From the NCBI RefSeq assembly GCF_910594005.1, contig NC_057835.1, positions 45,470,001 to 45,534,000 of the forward strand: a stretch of DNA of 64,000 nucleotides, given 5' to 3'. Numbering within the stretch: position 1 is the stretch's first letter; each line of letters starts with the position of its first letter. The DNA is from Cervus elaphus (taxonomy: Eukaryota > Chordata > Mammalia > Artiodactyla > Cervidae). The notes beneath the pieces are model-generated. The model was not told the DNA's origin, did no database searches, and saw nothing but the letters and a program-made list of their open reading frames with translations. Positions 23,833 through 34,675 of this stretch are shown one piece after another. A program made the position numbers and the translations under genes.

Positions 23833-24129
23833 ACTTGTGCGCAATAATAAAAGATAACTGATAGCATTGTCCAGATCTTCTGAGTTAGACAAAGACTGCT
23901 GTCACCTAGCCCAGTGGTTTTCTCCCCTTTTGGACATGTTCTATGAATGTGCATTGTTATTTATGTCTTGATTGCCTGCTTAGATGTTTCTACATAACCT
24001 GGGATCATTAAGTCAAGCACAATAAACAGACGAGTTAATGATCAATAATAATATAATTTGATAGATATTGTAGCAAAAGTAATATAAAAGTAAAACAATA
24101 TCACAATACATCATGAAGGCAGTCAGAGA
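23833..24129. other. Intergenic, nothing recognised
   Basis: AT-rich; no gene or named repeat is visible. Confidence 0.4.
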
Positions 24130-24310
24130 CCTATTACATACTATGTCCAATGAAGGAGGTGCACATTAAAACAGCTATACCCTCACCCCATAGAAGGAAC
24201 AAGTTTGCCCCCCTTCAGTGAGTGACCAGCAAGGGAAACTGTTACTTGTTCTTGCTCCCCGCCCTGATGCAGCAGGGGCCCCAATAAAGCCTTACCTGAA
24301 AAAACAAGAA
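24130..24310 (+). mobile_element. Possible LTR fragment
   Basis: 'CTTGCTCCCCGCCCTGATGC' followed by an AATAAA signal and 'GCCTTACCTG' looks like the end of a retroviral-type LTR. No flanking repeat or internal region supports it. Confidence 0.3.
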
Positions 24311-24334
24311 CATCTATTGATTATCTCATGGTCA

Positions 24335-24785
24335 CTATGTGCCAAAGTCTTGGTTTGACTTAGCTGAGTCCTCTGTCCAGTGTCTTATCAGGCTGAAATC
24401 CAAATAGTGGATAAGCTTCATTCTTGTCTAGAGCTCAGGATACTTTCCCAGGCTTATGTGGCTGCTGGCAAAATCCAGTCCCTTGCAGCTTGTAGGACTG
24501 ACATCCCTATTTTCCTGCTGGCTGTCAGTGCCTAGAGGCCACCACAGCCCTCTCACAAGCCTTCTCACACATGGCAGTTAACTTCTTCAAGGCCAGCAAA
24601 AGGATCTCTCTCTCCAGTCTGCTAAGACAGAATCTTCTGTAATTCAAGATAACCATGCAGCAACTATCCCATTACCACTGCCATCTTTTATCAGCTAGAA
24701 GTAAATCACAAGTTCTGGCTGCAATTAAGAGGGGAAAATATGAAGACTTGACTCATTTGGGAGTCACCTTAGAGTGTGTCTGCCA
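24335..24785. mobile_element. Old interspersed repeat, family not resolved
   Basis: 'GGTTTGACTTAGCTGAGTCCTCTG', 'GGCTTATGTGGCTGCTGGCAAAATCCAG' and 'AAGACAGAATCTTCTGTAA' to 'AGAGTGTGTCTGCCACA' match a familiar old mammalian repeat that I cannot name safely. Confidence 0.45.
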
Positions 24786-25109
24786 CAAGATGACATGAAA
24801 GTTTCATAAAGGTGATGTTTAAGATAAACTTGGAGGTTACCTCCGATTGGACAGCCAAGGTGAGGAGTGAGGAAAGAGATGCAGCAAAGACATTCCAAGC
24901 AAGGAGAAAATCAGGAGCAACGGAGCAGAGGGGGAAAGTGCAAAACACATTCTGAAAGAGTAATTTGTCCACACAAGGGAGGAAAATGACCTCTGTTCCT
25001 TCCACCTTGTGTAAATTTCTAGGAATTCCCAAAAAGAAGGCAGATCTCCTGGTAACGCAGATGATATCTTTGTGTGAATTAGATAAACACATCCTTCTTC
25101 CTAGTAGGT
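24786..25109. other. Intergenic, nothing recognised
   Basis: No gene or named repeat is visible. Confidence 0.4.
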
Positions 25110-25321
25110 GTGTAAGTGCATGCTCATTCATGTCCGACTCTGCAACCCATGGACTGTAGCCCACCAGACTCCTCTGTTCATGGGATTTTCCCAGCAAGAA
25201 TACTGGAGTGGGGTGCCTTTTCCTCCTCCAGGAGATCTTCCCGACCCAGGGATAGAACCCAACTCTCCTGCATCTCCTGTATTGCCAGGCAGTTTCTTTA
25301 CCACTGCACCACCTAGGAAGC
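25110..25321 (-). mobile_element. Bov-tA SINE
   Basis: Antisense Bov-tA: 'TTCATGTCCGACTC', 'CAGCAAGAATACTGGAGTGG', and ending 'GCACCACCTAGGAAGC'. Confidence 0.92.
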
Positions 25322-26144
25322 TATATATACCCCCCAGTATATATAGCATCACAAATAGAGCACCGCTGTGTAGGTCATGAGCAGGCTAGATTTCATGCCC
25401 CACTCTTTCAGCCACTGCCCTTATCTATTGAACAGGCTACACAGTAATTGTATGCAGTGGCCTTGAAGGAAGGACTGTAGAGAAATTTGGGTAGGGGGTA
25501 GCATAGTGCTAGGTCTCTGCCCCAAATGCCTGACCATAGATCCCTCTGGAACTTTAATGCAGCTTCTTCTAAGGCTTTCTGCAGTCATCCATGTGATGGC
25601 ATTGGGTCTGCCCTGAACCTGAGCTGATGCTAGGGCAAATTTCAAAGCTGGCAGGTCTGAGCAGGATGAAAGGTGGCAAAAGAGATGCAGAAAGTGAATA
25701 CAAACAGAAGGAAGGTGAACTGAAAATTAAATTATAGAAGATGGTAGTAACGGTGTCAAGAAGAAATACAGATGTAACGAGGAAAAAAATTCAATTTCAA
25801 AAATATTGGGATTTTATCAAAGAGAGGAGTTTTGCATTGGAGAGATTCAAAATAGAATAAATCTAACCTATACATCAACAGAGTGAGAGACACACAAAGA
25901 AGACGTCAAACTTCCGAAGATTCAGAGAAGAAAAGAATTGGAAAAAATGTCCTTTTCCTGAAGATTATTTTGCTTTTTTTATAAAGTGGAAATTTTCCTC
26001 AGGCTTTCATAGTTCTAAAATTACAGTTTTACTTCAAAACCAAGTTAAGTACAATGTATTTCAATATTCATGAACTAAAACGACTTTAGAGCTAACTCTG
26101 TACATGGTATTAATTACTAAATATATTTTTATTTTTCCAAAATA
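25322..26144. other. Intergenic, nothing recognised
   Basis: No gene or named repeat. 25680-25990 is purine-rich. Confidence 0.4.
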
Positions 26145-26440
26145 ATAACTACTTTTCAAGTACCCACCATATGCTAGGCCAAGAATTTTATAAACATTGC
26201 CTCAATTAATCTTTCTACCTCTGGAAAGTAATCATTAATATGCACATTTTATACAGAAGAAAATTAAGATGTCAGGATATCAGATCAAGCTCCAAGGGCC
26301 TCCATGCTATTGCATATTGTGAACCATGCTTCCCAGGAGCTACACAATCTGGTCATGTGAAATAACTTGCCCAAGTCCACCCTTACAACTAGAAGAGGAA
26401 GTCTCGTTCCTGCCACTCTTTGTACTGCACAAAAAAGTAA
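26145..26440 (-). mobile_element. MIR relic, interrupted
   Basis: Antisense MIR ('AAGTACCCACCATATGCTAGGCC', 'TCTGGAAAGTAATCATTAATATGC'). About 75 bp at 26280-26355 do not fit. The core then resumes at 'AACTTGCCCAAGTCCACCC'. Confidence 0.5.
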
Positions 26441-26514
26441 ATTTCCACTGCTTCAAAGTTTTAGGAAATTTTGCAATTGTGACTTGAGTAGCAGTTTATA
26501 GAGTTACACAATCA

Positions 26515-26745
26515 TTAGGTATTTATTGAACCCTCCCTGTTACTAAGCACAGTATTTGGTGTTCTGCATGTTATTTTCATTTAATCTTCACAGCTTTCTG
26601 ATGTAGATCCTAGCATTACCCTCATTTCACACACAAGGATACTGAGATGGAAGGTTAATCATCCTGCTCACAATAGTCAGCTGGGAAGCGATGGATTGAA
26701 GATTGAACCCAGGTATCCTTGACTCATTGTGCAAAGGTAATCACA
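26515..26745 (-). mobile_element. MIR SINE
   Basis: Antisense MIR over most of its length: 'TATTTATTGAACCCTCCCTG', 'CATTTAATCTTCACAGC', 'CATTTCACACACAAGGATACTGAGA', 'GATTGAACCCAGG'. Confidence 0.65.
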
Positions 26746-27114
26746 ACATACTCCTCAGATTGACTTCCCTACAATGGTTAATCTGAAAGTAACTTCCATT
26801 TATCTCTTTCCATATAAACTGTCAGGCTATTTTACAATGATTTATCACCACATATCAGATTTTATAGTCACCTCCATACAAACCAGTGGTTGATTAATTA
26901 ACTAAAATTGGAAGACATTTTCATGATGAAAAGCACTAACTATTCCTATGAATAATAATTAGTATGGGACTGCAACTAAATTATGTATGTCAGTATTGGG
27001 AATCAATCAGAGAGGGAGGGTGAGACCTCAGACTCCAGAACTAGGTAAGATGGATTAGTCAGGGCAACACAGATGACTAAAGCAGATATTAGCAGCAAAA
27101 AAGCAAACTTACTA
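26746..27114. other. Intergenic, nothing recognised
   Basis: No gene or named repeat is visible. Confidence 0.4.
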
Positions 27115-27240
27115 GACTGCTAGTATGTGCCAGGCACCACTCAGGACCCTAGAGATACAATGCTGAACAAGATAGAAGCCAACTCTGCCATCAAGGGTCT
27201 TACATATCACTACCATCAGGGCTCTTACAGTCCAGAACAG
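27115..27240 (-). mobile_element. L2 fragment
   Basis: Antisense L2 3' end: 'TAGTATGTGCCAGGCACCACTC', 'AGAGATACAATGCTGAACAAGATAG', 'CTCTGCCATCAAGGGTCTTAC'. Confidence 0.6.
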
Positions 27241-27771
27241 AGCAGACTTCAGAGGTGGCCCCATCACAAGGGAGCATGGCGTCAAGGAAATCTTGCTTGG
27301 TCAGCAAGCTGACCAGTAGGAAGCAAGTACATGGCCAAGGTGGCTGTGATTTAGGGGCTGCACTCCAGTCCCTGGGAGGGTTGAGATGGTGTGAGGCAAG
27401 GCTGCAGTATCAGAAGAGAACCAGGATGGATGAGGCTATGTGAGTGGGACTTGGCTACTGAAATAAGGCAGGGACCTGCCCACAGGAAGTCAGCAAAAGC
27501 TTGGTTTCTGGGAAAAAAATCAGGGCCTGCCCATCAGTGAGGTGAAAGTAAAGTTGGTCTTCAGGACTAGAATTTCATAAATCTTCCTGCAACCTTCTGG
27601 AAACAGAAATGATCCCAGAGGCTAAGGTACACATGAGCCTCTGTTTTGTGGTACAGAACGGGAGAGCTTGTGAAAGGAGGACTCCAAATCATCCATCTCC
27701 CTCTCTCTGAGGGAGCTTTTTTTCTCTCTCAGATGGCTCACAACATTTATGTAGCTGTAATGAGAGATCTA
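27241..27771. other. Intergenic, nothing recognised
   Basis: Moderately GC-rich sequence. No gene or repeat can be named. Confidence 0.35.
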
Positions 27772-27899
27772 GAGCAGAAAAAGGCAACCCACTCCAGTAT
27801 TCTTGCCTGGAGAATCCCATGGACAGAGGTGCCTGGCGGGCTACAGCCCATGGGGTTGCAAAGAGTCAGAGGAGGCTCAGTAACTAAACAACAACAACA
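27772..27899 (+). mobile_element. Bov-A SINE fragment
   Basis: 'AAAAAGGCAACCCACTCCAG' to 'AGTAACTAAACAACAACAAC', lacking the tRNA head. Confidence 0.88.
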
Positions 27900-28229
27900 A
27901 GAGATCACACCACCAAGTCCCAAACCAGAAGCTGCCAAATAGTAGGCTCACATAGGACTTTCCTCCTTCCCTACCAAAGAGATGCTTTTTCTAAGCATCA
28001 ACTAGAAAGATGGCCCACAAGCTTTCTTGCCCAGTAATTCCACTCAGAAGCAATGATGGTCTTCTTTCCTGGAAGCTGGACTCCCATCTTGAAATGGAGC
28101 AGGACCCTGGTACTCCTGGGCATAAAAGTTTTTCTGTGCACACGCTCCCCTCCCCTTCCCTTTTTCTTGCTTTCAGGGTAAGCTTCATTCAGCCTCCAGG
28201 ACTTCCCTTGAGTTCCAATGGGCAATTCA
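27900..28229. other. Intergenic, nothing recognised
   Basis: No gene is visible. It may belong to the start of the following LTR-like unit. Confidence 0.35.
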
Positions 28230-28930
28230 AATAGTTGCTAATTAGGGAAGGGGTGCAGAAACAAGGGAGGAGCAATCAAGAAACAATAGTTCTGCCTTGG
28301 AGCAAGGTTCTGGTTCCCCTCAAGGGATATGTATGAAATGAAAGTGAAGTCACTCAGTTGGGTCGACTCTGAGACCCCATGGACTGTAGCCTGGCAGGCT
28401 CCCCCGTCCATGGGATTTTTCCAGCAAAAATATTGGAGTGGGTTGCCATTTCCCTCCCCAGGGGATCTTCCCGATCCAGGGATCAAACCCAGGTCTCCCA
28501 CATTGCAGGCAGACTCTACCATCTGAGCCATCAGGGAGTCCCGTGTGTAATAATACATATCTTTGAGCCGTTTTGAAGGCACTGAAACCCCAGCCAGGTG
28601 GAAGAAGTTAACAGTATGCCGCCCACAAGCAGACGACCCCAGACTGGTTGGAACAAGAAGGTTGATGATGCTGACTCCCACTTTCCTCGCCACCAACCAA
28701 TCAGAAGAATGTCCACGAGCTGAGCACAAAGACAGTCTCTTTGGGTCATTTATTATGAAACTCCCAACAAGAACCCCTGGGTCAGGACTCACAGTTTAGA
28801 GCGCATTAGCCCACTGTAGCCCCCCTTTGCCAGGAAAAGCAATAAATTTCTTTTTTCTACTTCACCCAAAACTCCACAGATGAGATTTAATTCAGTGTCG
28901 GAGTACAAAGGGTGGACTCGGCTTAAGTCT
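28230..28930 (+). mobile_element. ERV1-type LTR relic, interrupted by SINE
   Basis: After the SINE it shows 'CCACCAACCAATCAG' (CCAAT-type box at about 28691), a polyadenylation signal 'AGCAATAAATTTC' (about 28850), then 'AGATGAGATTTAATTCAGTGTCGG' as an LTR end. These are typical U3-R-U5 landmarks. No internal genes follow, so it is a solo or partial LTR. The 5' limit is uncertain. Confidence 0.55.
28335..28541 (-). mobile_element. Bov-tA SINE inside LTR relic
   Basis: Antisense Bov-tA, 'GTGAAGTCACTCAGTTGGG' to 'CTGAGCCATCAGGGAGTCC'. Confidence 0.92.
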
Positions 28931-29229
28931 TTGCTCTAAGTGATAAACTTGCTTTTAAAAATGAAGCAGTCCTGGTCTCTGGAGCCTTACCACCCAGAAG
29001 GGTGTGAAGAGTTCCACCCCACAACCCCACAGCCAGAAACATCACCTGCCTGCGATGCTGATTTGAAATGAAAATATCTCCTACCATATTAATACACGAG
29101 AAATGTCACAGCTATCAGTGATTTCTGGTCTCCAAATGTGAATGAGGGATCCCAAAACTGCAATCCAGCAGATGCCGCCAACCTCCCCCCTTGGTGATTG
29201 CTGAGGAGCTCAAGGGATACAGGAATCAG
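28931..29229. other. Spacer between two LTR relics
   Basis: No gene. It could be residual ERV internal sequence, but no viral domain is visible in any frame. Confidence 0.3.
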
Positions 29230-29866
29230 TCATCTGCCACTCCATAAGGTGAAGGTGGAAATAGGATTTGGCCCCAGATAGCTGAGGTGCATATTGAAAG
29301 GAAAGAATTCAGTGAGCGAAGAGACTTGCATCTTCCCACACAGAGAAAGCTAAATTCCTTAACTTGATACCTGATCTTTGTTATTCAGACTGCCTGTTCC
29401 CTTTGTTGCAAACTTGTATATAGCCTGACTCCCCCTCCTGCCTCCTTGAAGCAATTTTCTTACAGGTAGCTCAGCTGGTAAAGAAGCTGCCTGCAATGCA
29501 GGAGACCCAGGTTCGACTCCTGGATCAGGAAGATCTCCTGGAGAAGAGTTAAGCTACACACTCCAGTATTCTTGGGCTTCCCTGGTAGCTCAGACAGTAA
29601 AGAATCTGCCTGCAATGCAGGGGACCTGGGTTTGATCTCTGGATTGGGAAGATCTCCTGGATCTTCCCTGGCAACCCACTCCAGTTTTCTTGCCTGGAGA
29701 ATCTCCATGGACAGAGGAGCCTGGTGGGCTGCATCCATGGAGTAGAAAAGAGTCAGACATGACTGAGCAACTAACCATATCACTGAGATGCTGTCTCCTG
29801 GACTTGGAGTCCTAAACTTTCCCAACTCTCTACTTTCAAGTTGTGACTATATTTTTTAGTCGACAC
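29230..29866 (+). mobile_element. ERV LTR relic, interrupted by SINE
   Basis: 'CTTGTATATAGCCTGACTCC' (TATA-like, about 29413) lies left of the SINE. 'GAGATGCTGTCTCCTGGACTTGG' and 'TTTTTTAGTCGACACG' to its right resemble an LTR R-U5 end. The left limit is a guess. Confidence 0.5.
29462..29787 (+). mobile_element. Ruminant SINE with two tRNA-derived heads
   Basis: The first head is 'GTAGCTCAGCTGGTAAAGAAG', with B-box-like GGTTCGACTCC. The second starts near 29575 ('GGGCTTCCCTGGTAGCTCAG'). The tail ends 'GACTGAGCAACTAACC'. It has the same architecture as 6051-6352. Confidence 0.87.
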
Positions 29867-29872
29867 GGATGT

Positions 29873-30537
29873 GCCATTCAGAAAACTAAGATCATGGCAT
29901 CCGGTCCCATCACTTCATGGCAAATAGATGGGGAAACAGTGGAAACAGTAGCTGACTTTATTTTTCTGGGCTCCAAAATCACTACAGATGGTGATTGCAG
30001 CCATGAAATTAAAAGACACTTACTCCTTGGAAGGAAAGTTATGACCAACCTAGACAGCATATTAAAAAGCAGAGACATTCGTTTGTCAACGAAGGTCCAT
30101 CTAGTGGAGACTATGGTTTTTCCAGTAGTCATGTATGGATGTGAGAGCTGGACTCTAAAGAAAGCTGAGCGCAGAAGAATTGATGCTTTTGAACTGTGGT
30201 GCTGGAGAAGACCCTTGGACTATAAGGAGATCCAACCAGTCCATCCTAAAGGAGATCAGTCCTGGGTGTTCATTGGTAGGACTGATGTTGAAGCTGAAAC
30301 TCCAATACTTTGGCCACCTGATGCAAAGAGCTGACTCATTGGAAAAGACCCTGATGCTACGAAAGATTGAGGGCAGGAGGAGAAGGGGGAGACAGAGGAT
30401 GAGATGTTTGGAGGGCATTACCAACTCAATGGACATGGGTTTGGGTGGACTCCGGGAGTTGGTGATGGACAGGGATGTCTTGCATGCTGTGGTTCATGGG
30501 GTAGCCAAGAGTCGGACATGACTGAGTGACTGAACTG
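29873..30537 (+). mobile_element. BovB 3' end with C-terminal reading frame
   Basis: It is 5'-truncated. The frame at 29843-30334 contains SGPITSWQIDGETVETV, DGDCSHEIKR, TNLDSILKSRDIRLSTKV and VVMYGCESWTLKKAER, which is the region after the RT. A local deletion near 30215 shifts the frame. It ends with the Bov-A-like tail at 'GACTGAGTGACTGAACTG'. Confidence 0.93.
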
Positions 30538-31108
30538 ATGTGCCCAACATTGCTGAAGAGCTGCATAGCATCACCACAGGGCAGGGCCCAGCCCACACCA
30601 AAGAGCTACACTGAGTTGGTGTCCAGCCTATTGGTCTGGGCTCCCGACTCTTCCACAGCTGAGACCCTAGAACCCCACCCCCAGTTCCCTTCAGACCCAG
30701 GAGTCCAACACCACATCCTCTCCCCTCAAGATCTAGCAGTCCAGGTCCCCCAGCCCCCTGGCCCCCCAGAACTAGGTGGCAAGGTCCTCAACACCTCCCC
30801 ACCTTCAACAGAACAGACCTCTCCGCTCGCCTTTCCCTGGGACCAGTCTGCCCCAGGTTCCTGCTCCCTCAGGACCCAGGAGTAAGGGGGAAGGCATGGA
30901 GCAGGATGCTGTCCTGAAGCAAGAGCTCAAGCCCACTGCCCCTTTTCCCTCCAGGCCTGCCTTCCCACCGCAGTCTCCTCTTCCCTAACAACCGAATGTC
31001 CTGGAAGGAAGCTCCCCACCCCCAGTCTCCTTCTATCCCTGAAGGCAGGACTCCAGGCGCCTCAGCCTCTCTCAGGACTCACGAGCTCACAGCTCCATCT
31101 TCATTCAG

Positions 31109-31314
31109 TGTCGGTCACCCAATCGTGTCTGACTCTTTGCCACCCCATGGACTGTAGCCCACCAGGCTCCTCTGTCCATGGGATTCTCCAGGCAAGAATA
31201 CTGGAGTGGGTAGGCATTCCTTTCTCCAGGGGATTTTCCCCACCCAGGATGGAACCCAAGTCTCCTGCATTGCAGGCAGATTCTTTACTATCTGAGACAC
31301 CAAGGAAGCCCATG
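31109..31314 (-). mobile_element. Bov-tA SINE with exact TSD
   Basis: Full-length antisense element flanked by TTCATTCAG at 31100-31108 and 31315-31323. Confidence 0.94.
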
Positions 31315-31426
31315 TTCATTCAGAGAACTGAAATTCCAGCCTCCAGTTCCATCTCTGCGAATCCAGAATTCTGCCCGCTGCCCCCCACCCCGCCTCCATC
31401 GGGGCCACCTCCACCTCCACACGTAC

Positions 31427-31600
31427 CTGGTCCAGGCGTCCGGACTAGCTGCAACAGGTTCCCCAAAAGCTGGAGCGGCGTGGAAGGGGGAACGGGGGCA
31501 AGGGCCCCCTGTGTCCGGGTGCTCCGGGCACCCTAAGCCCGCCAGGCTAGCACCTTAACAGGACCAACAACAGCCGAGCTGCCATGCTGGTGATCATCAT
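31427..31600 (-). pseudogene. Possible CYP2-family first-exon relic
   Basis: On the minus strand an ATG at 31600-31598 (with others at 31597 and 31585) starts MMITSMAARLLLVLLRC, a short hydrophobic start like a P450 signal-anchor, followed by a stop. In another frame, 31481-31446 reads TPLQLLGNLLQL, preceded by VPPS. Microsomal CYP2 proteins begin with a membrane anchor, then a proline-rich hinge of the PPGPTPLPLLGNLLQL kind, so both the order and the motif fit. A GTACGT donor-like site follows at 31426-31421. The stop and frameshift make it non-functional. No later exon was found. Chance similarity cannot be excluded because the motif is only 12 residues. Confidence 0.4.
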
Positions 31601-31735
31601 GCCCTCGATGCCTGCGCTTCGTGACCTTTATTTGATTCCCTTGGGGTCTTAGGTGGAACAGGGGTGGAGACTGAGAATGGGAGGGGTGGGCACCTGTGAG
31701 ATGCTCATTCTGTAATTCCTCAACTCAAAGTCCCT

Positions 31736-31850
31736 CTGTGTTAGTCGCTCAGTCATGTCTAACTCTTTGTGACCCCATGGGCTGTAGCCCACCAGGCTCC
31801 TTTGACCATGGGATTGTCCAGGCAAGAATACTGGAGTGGGTTGCCATTTC
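31736..31850 (-). mobile_element. Bov-A SINE with exact TSD
   Basis: Antisense Bov-A unit flanked by CAAAGTCCCT at 31726-31735 and 31851-31860. It lacks the tRNA head. Confidence 0.93.
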
Positions 31851-31893
31851 CAAAGTCCCTAGCCCTATCATTATTCTGCTTGGCTACTCCTGG

Positions 31894-31895
<2 letters not shown>

Positions 31896-31941
<46 letters not shown>
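31896..31941. repeat. (TG)n microsatellite
   Basis: About 20 uninterrupted TG units, then one A interruption at 31935. Confidence 0.95.
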
Positions 31942-33192
31942 CCTCAGCCTGTTTGGCATTATCTTTGCACTGCATAACTGTGCAGAGCCCTGGCAGCCTT
32001 AATGCATTAGCACTTCCATGTCAGCACACCTGGTCAACAGGTGCGCCCTCCTGAACCCCTATCACCTTTGGGTCCATTTTACCTGGCCTGTGGCTGTGCA
32101 TTGCTGAATTTCCTGGACACTTCTGAGCACATAACCACTGAATGCGCTACTTTGTACTTCTGATTCCTAAATACAACCTGAATCCTAAACACATTTCTTA
32201 AAACAACAAAGAAGTGAGGCAGGCCTGACAAAGATGTATACCCAGATGTGCGCTGTCTTGCTTTGCAGAGGGCCTTCCCTAAGACCTACTCAGTTCTCTG
32301 ATTTGAATTCTTATCAGGAAGTCACTTTCTTCAAAGCCTCCATTTCAGTCTCTTCCAATTCTGTGATTAGTCCCCTTTCCTACTACAGAGGAAACAGCCT
32401 CTCTGCTTTGACCTTACTCTCTGTTCATTTTTCAAATACAATAAGGGAGTAATTTTCCTTCACTGATGCTATGTGTATATCTATAGGCTACAACCTCTGA
32501 CAGTGAAAGACACAAATTGCATTTATTTGATCCAACAAGTTAGAACTATTATCTTTTGCAAAGAGATGCAATGCTTTTCCAAAACATAGGATTTTAAAAT
32601 AGGATGTTTAAGCTGTCACTTACCCCATTTTCTTTAAAGGCGTGTCTTCTCAAGACAGTAATTAGAAGCTCTCAACTCATTTGCATCTGAGCCTGGACCT
32701 ATACATTGCCAAAGCTGTCAAATATTTCACAATAAGTGTTTGTAAATATTTCCATTTAACATATATATTAAAAGTCTAAGTGACTTTTCCGTGAGCACAT
32801 GGTAAATATTCAAGAGTCAAATAATCTGCATAACCCTGGATGACTTAGCCAATAACTTCCAGTTTTTTCATATTTCCAATTATATTATGCTTGAAACAGA
32901 GCAGTTATGATGAACTGGCAGTGACATCTCATGTAAGACACATGGAGTATCTATAGTCAGAGTGACTTTACCTCAGATCTCCTGGCTGAGTTCAATATAC
33001 CTCACTCAGGTGCCCTATGCTCAAAACCTGTTATCATTTGTCAATATGTTCCTATCCTTTAAGGAAACTATGCTATATTCTGAATTTTTAATAAATCTTT
33101 TCCTATGGAAGCTTTATTGAAGAAATAAATAAGTGACAGCTGAGTTGTCACTTTTTATGACACGCTTACAGGCAAAGCACAATTTATAGTCC
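31942..33192. other. Intergenic, nothing recognised
   Basis: About 1.25 kb of single-copy-looking sequence without a gene. Confidence 0.4.
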
Positions 33193-33700
33193 ATCTTAGT
33201 CTGTTCAGGTGGCTATAACAGAACACCACAGACTGGGTGGCTTATAAACAACAGAAATTTATTTCCCACGGTTCTGGAGGCTGGGAAGCTCCAGGTCAAG
33301 GCGCCAACATGATCACATTCTGATGAAGGTTCTCTTCCTGTTTCTTTCATGATGGCGCCTTCTCACAGCATCCTCACTGGGAGGAAACAGAGAAGGATTT
33401 CTCTGAAGTGTTTTATAAGAGCACTGATTTCAATCATAAGGATTCTGTCTCCTGACCTAATCACCTTCCAAAGAACCCACCTCCTAATATCATGGCCTTT
33501 GGGAGCTAGGCCCGTTTGTTCATTCGACAAATGAATCGGGAGTCGGGGGGCTAGGATACTGAACATGAACTTAAGCAAACTCCTGGAGATGGTGAAGGAC
33601 TGGGAAGCATGGCATGCTACAGACCATGGGGTCCCAAAGAGTCGGACACAACTTGGCGACTGAACAACAAACTAGGATACATTCAGACCACAGCATAGTT
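33193..33700 (-). mobile_element. MLT1 LTR (ERVL-MaLR), antisense
   Basis: 'TCTTAGTCTGTTCAGGTGGC', 'CACAGACTGGGTGGCTTATAAAC', 'GAAATTTATTTCCCACGGTTC', 'CCTAATCACCTTCCAAAG' and, after the insertion, 'ACATTCAGACCACAGCA' are antisense MLT1 landmarks in order. It is an old solo LTR with no internal region. A BovB tail is inserted at 33560-33671. Confidence 0.85.
33560..33671 (+). mobile_element. BovB/Bov-A tail insertion with TSD
   Basis: Only the last 112 bases of the BovB 3' end, flanked by CTAGGATAC copies at 33551-33559 and 33672-33680 within the MLT1. Confidence 0.88.
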
Positions 33701-33722
33701 CTTTGCAGTCTTCTTGCTAGGC

Positions 33723-33923
33723 TTTTTTTTTTTTTTTTTAACATTTATTTGGCTGCGCTCGGCCAGTCTTAGCTGCCTGTGGCACACAGAATCTTCAGTC
33801 TTCATTGCTGTGTGTGTGATCTTCATTTGGGCATATGGGATCTAGTTCTCTGACAAAGGACTGAACCCAGGCCCCCTGCATTGGGAGCACAGAGCCTCAG
33901 CCACCGGATGACCCAGGAAGCTC
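33723..33923 (-). mobile_element. CHR-type SINE with exact TSD
   Basis: Antisense CHR element after a T run, with 'GACTGAACCCAGGCCCCCTG' and 'GACCCAGGAAGCTC'. Flanks CTTGCTAGGCTTTTT at about 33713-33727 and 33924-33938 are identical. Confidence 0.92.
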
Positions 33924-33938
33924 CTTGCTAGGCTTTTT

Positions 33939-34399
33939 AATGTCTTTCATATGTGGACCTCCATATTACCATGAGAGAATTTGAGAGACATCCAGATTTA
34001 TAGGCCTGGGTAAAATGCAGATTTGTACAAGAAGTTACTTATATTAAAATAGAGAAAGAGCATGGCAGCGAGATAAATTGCTGCTATCCTTAGCGTGGCT
34101 GAGGAAGTTGAGGCTATCTCTGGGTAAACCAGGTCTTGGAAATACTGAATCCTTTTCAAGAATGTTCAGTTGGTTACCTTTTTTCTAACTTGGAAATTTT
34201 TAAATGAAAATAGATTCTTGAGGACACCCCAAGGTAGACTGAAAGTCTTATTTTTTCCCCTCTAGGCTGATCAAATCCCTCAGGCAAAGCTGGTAAAGAA
34301 TCAGATAATGTATGTATAGAGGCCATGAAATATCATGCAGAAATAGAAACCCAGTTTTCTCCTTTATATAGGATACTATAAATGATGGGGAAGGGAGGT
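33939..34399. other. Intergenic, nothing recognised
   Basis: No gene or named repeat is visible. Confidence 0.4.
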
Positions 34400-34675
34400 T
34401 ATCTGTTAAATGATATTAATAATTAAATATCTACCAAGTAATTATGAATATCAGGTACTATTGCTCTTTGGGTTTTACTCTGAATTATCACATTTAATTC
34501 TCACACTTTGAGATAGGTACTGTTATCTCAATTTTGCAGATGACTAAACTACATACAATGTGGTTAGGAAGGTAGCTCAAAGTCACAGTTACTATATGAT
34601 GTTGCCTGGATTTGGACCAAGTCAGTATAGCTCCAGAGGCCAGACTCCTAACCACTAGACCACCTGCTCCTCATT
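34400..34675 (-). mobile_element. MIR SINE
   Basis: Antisense MIR: 'ATCACATTTAATTCTCACAC', 'GAGATAGGTACTGTTATCTC', 'AGCTCAAAGTCACAG' and 'CCAGACTCCTAACCACTAGACCA'. Confidence 0.62.

Larger units (their letters stand above)
30538..31735. other. GC-rich island in AT-rich intergenic DNA
   Basis: It is clearly richer in C and G than its surroundings, with 'CCCAGGAGTC'-type pyrimidine-rich phrases at about 30695 and 30873. These are reminiscent of introns in the human 19q13 region. It carries the CYP2-like relic at 31427-31600 and a Bov-tA insertion at 31109-31314. Its origin is uncertain; a translocated or duplicated fragment is my inference. Confidence 0.45.

Noticed and set aside
31108..31536. 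142-residue plus-strand ORF
   Set aside because: Starts in an antisense Bov-tA SINE and runs through C-rich non-coding sequence.
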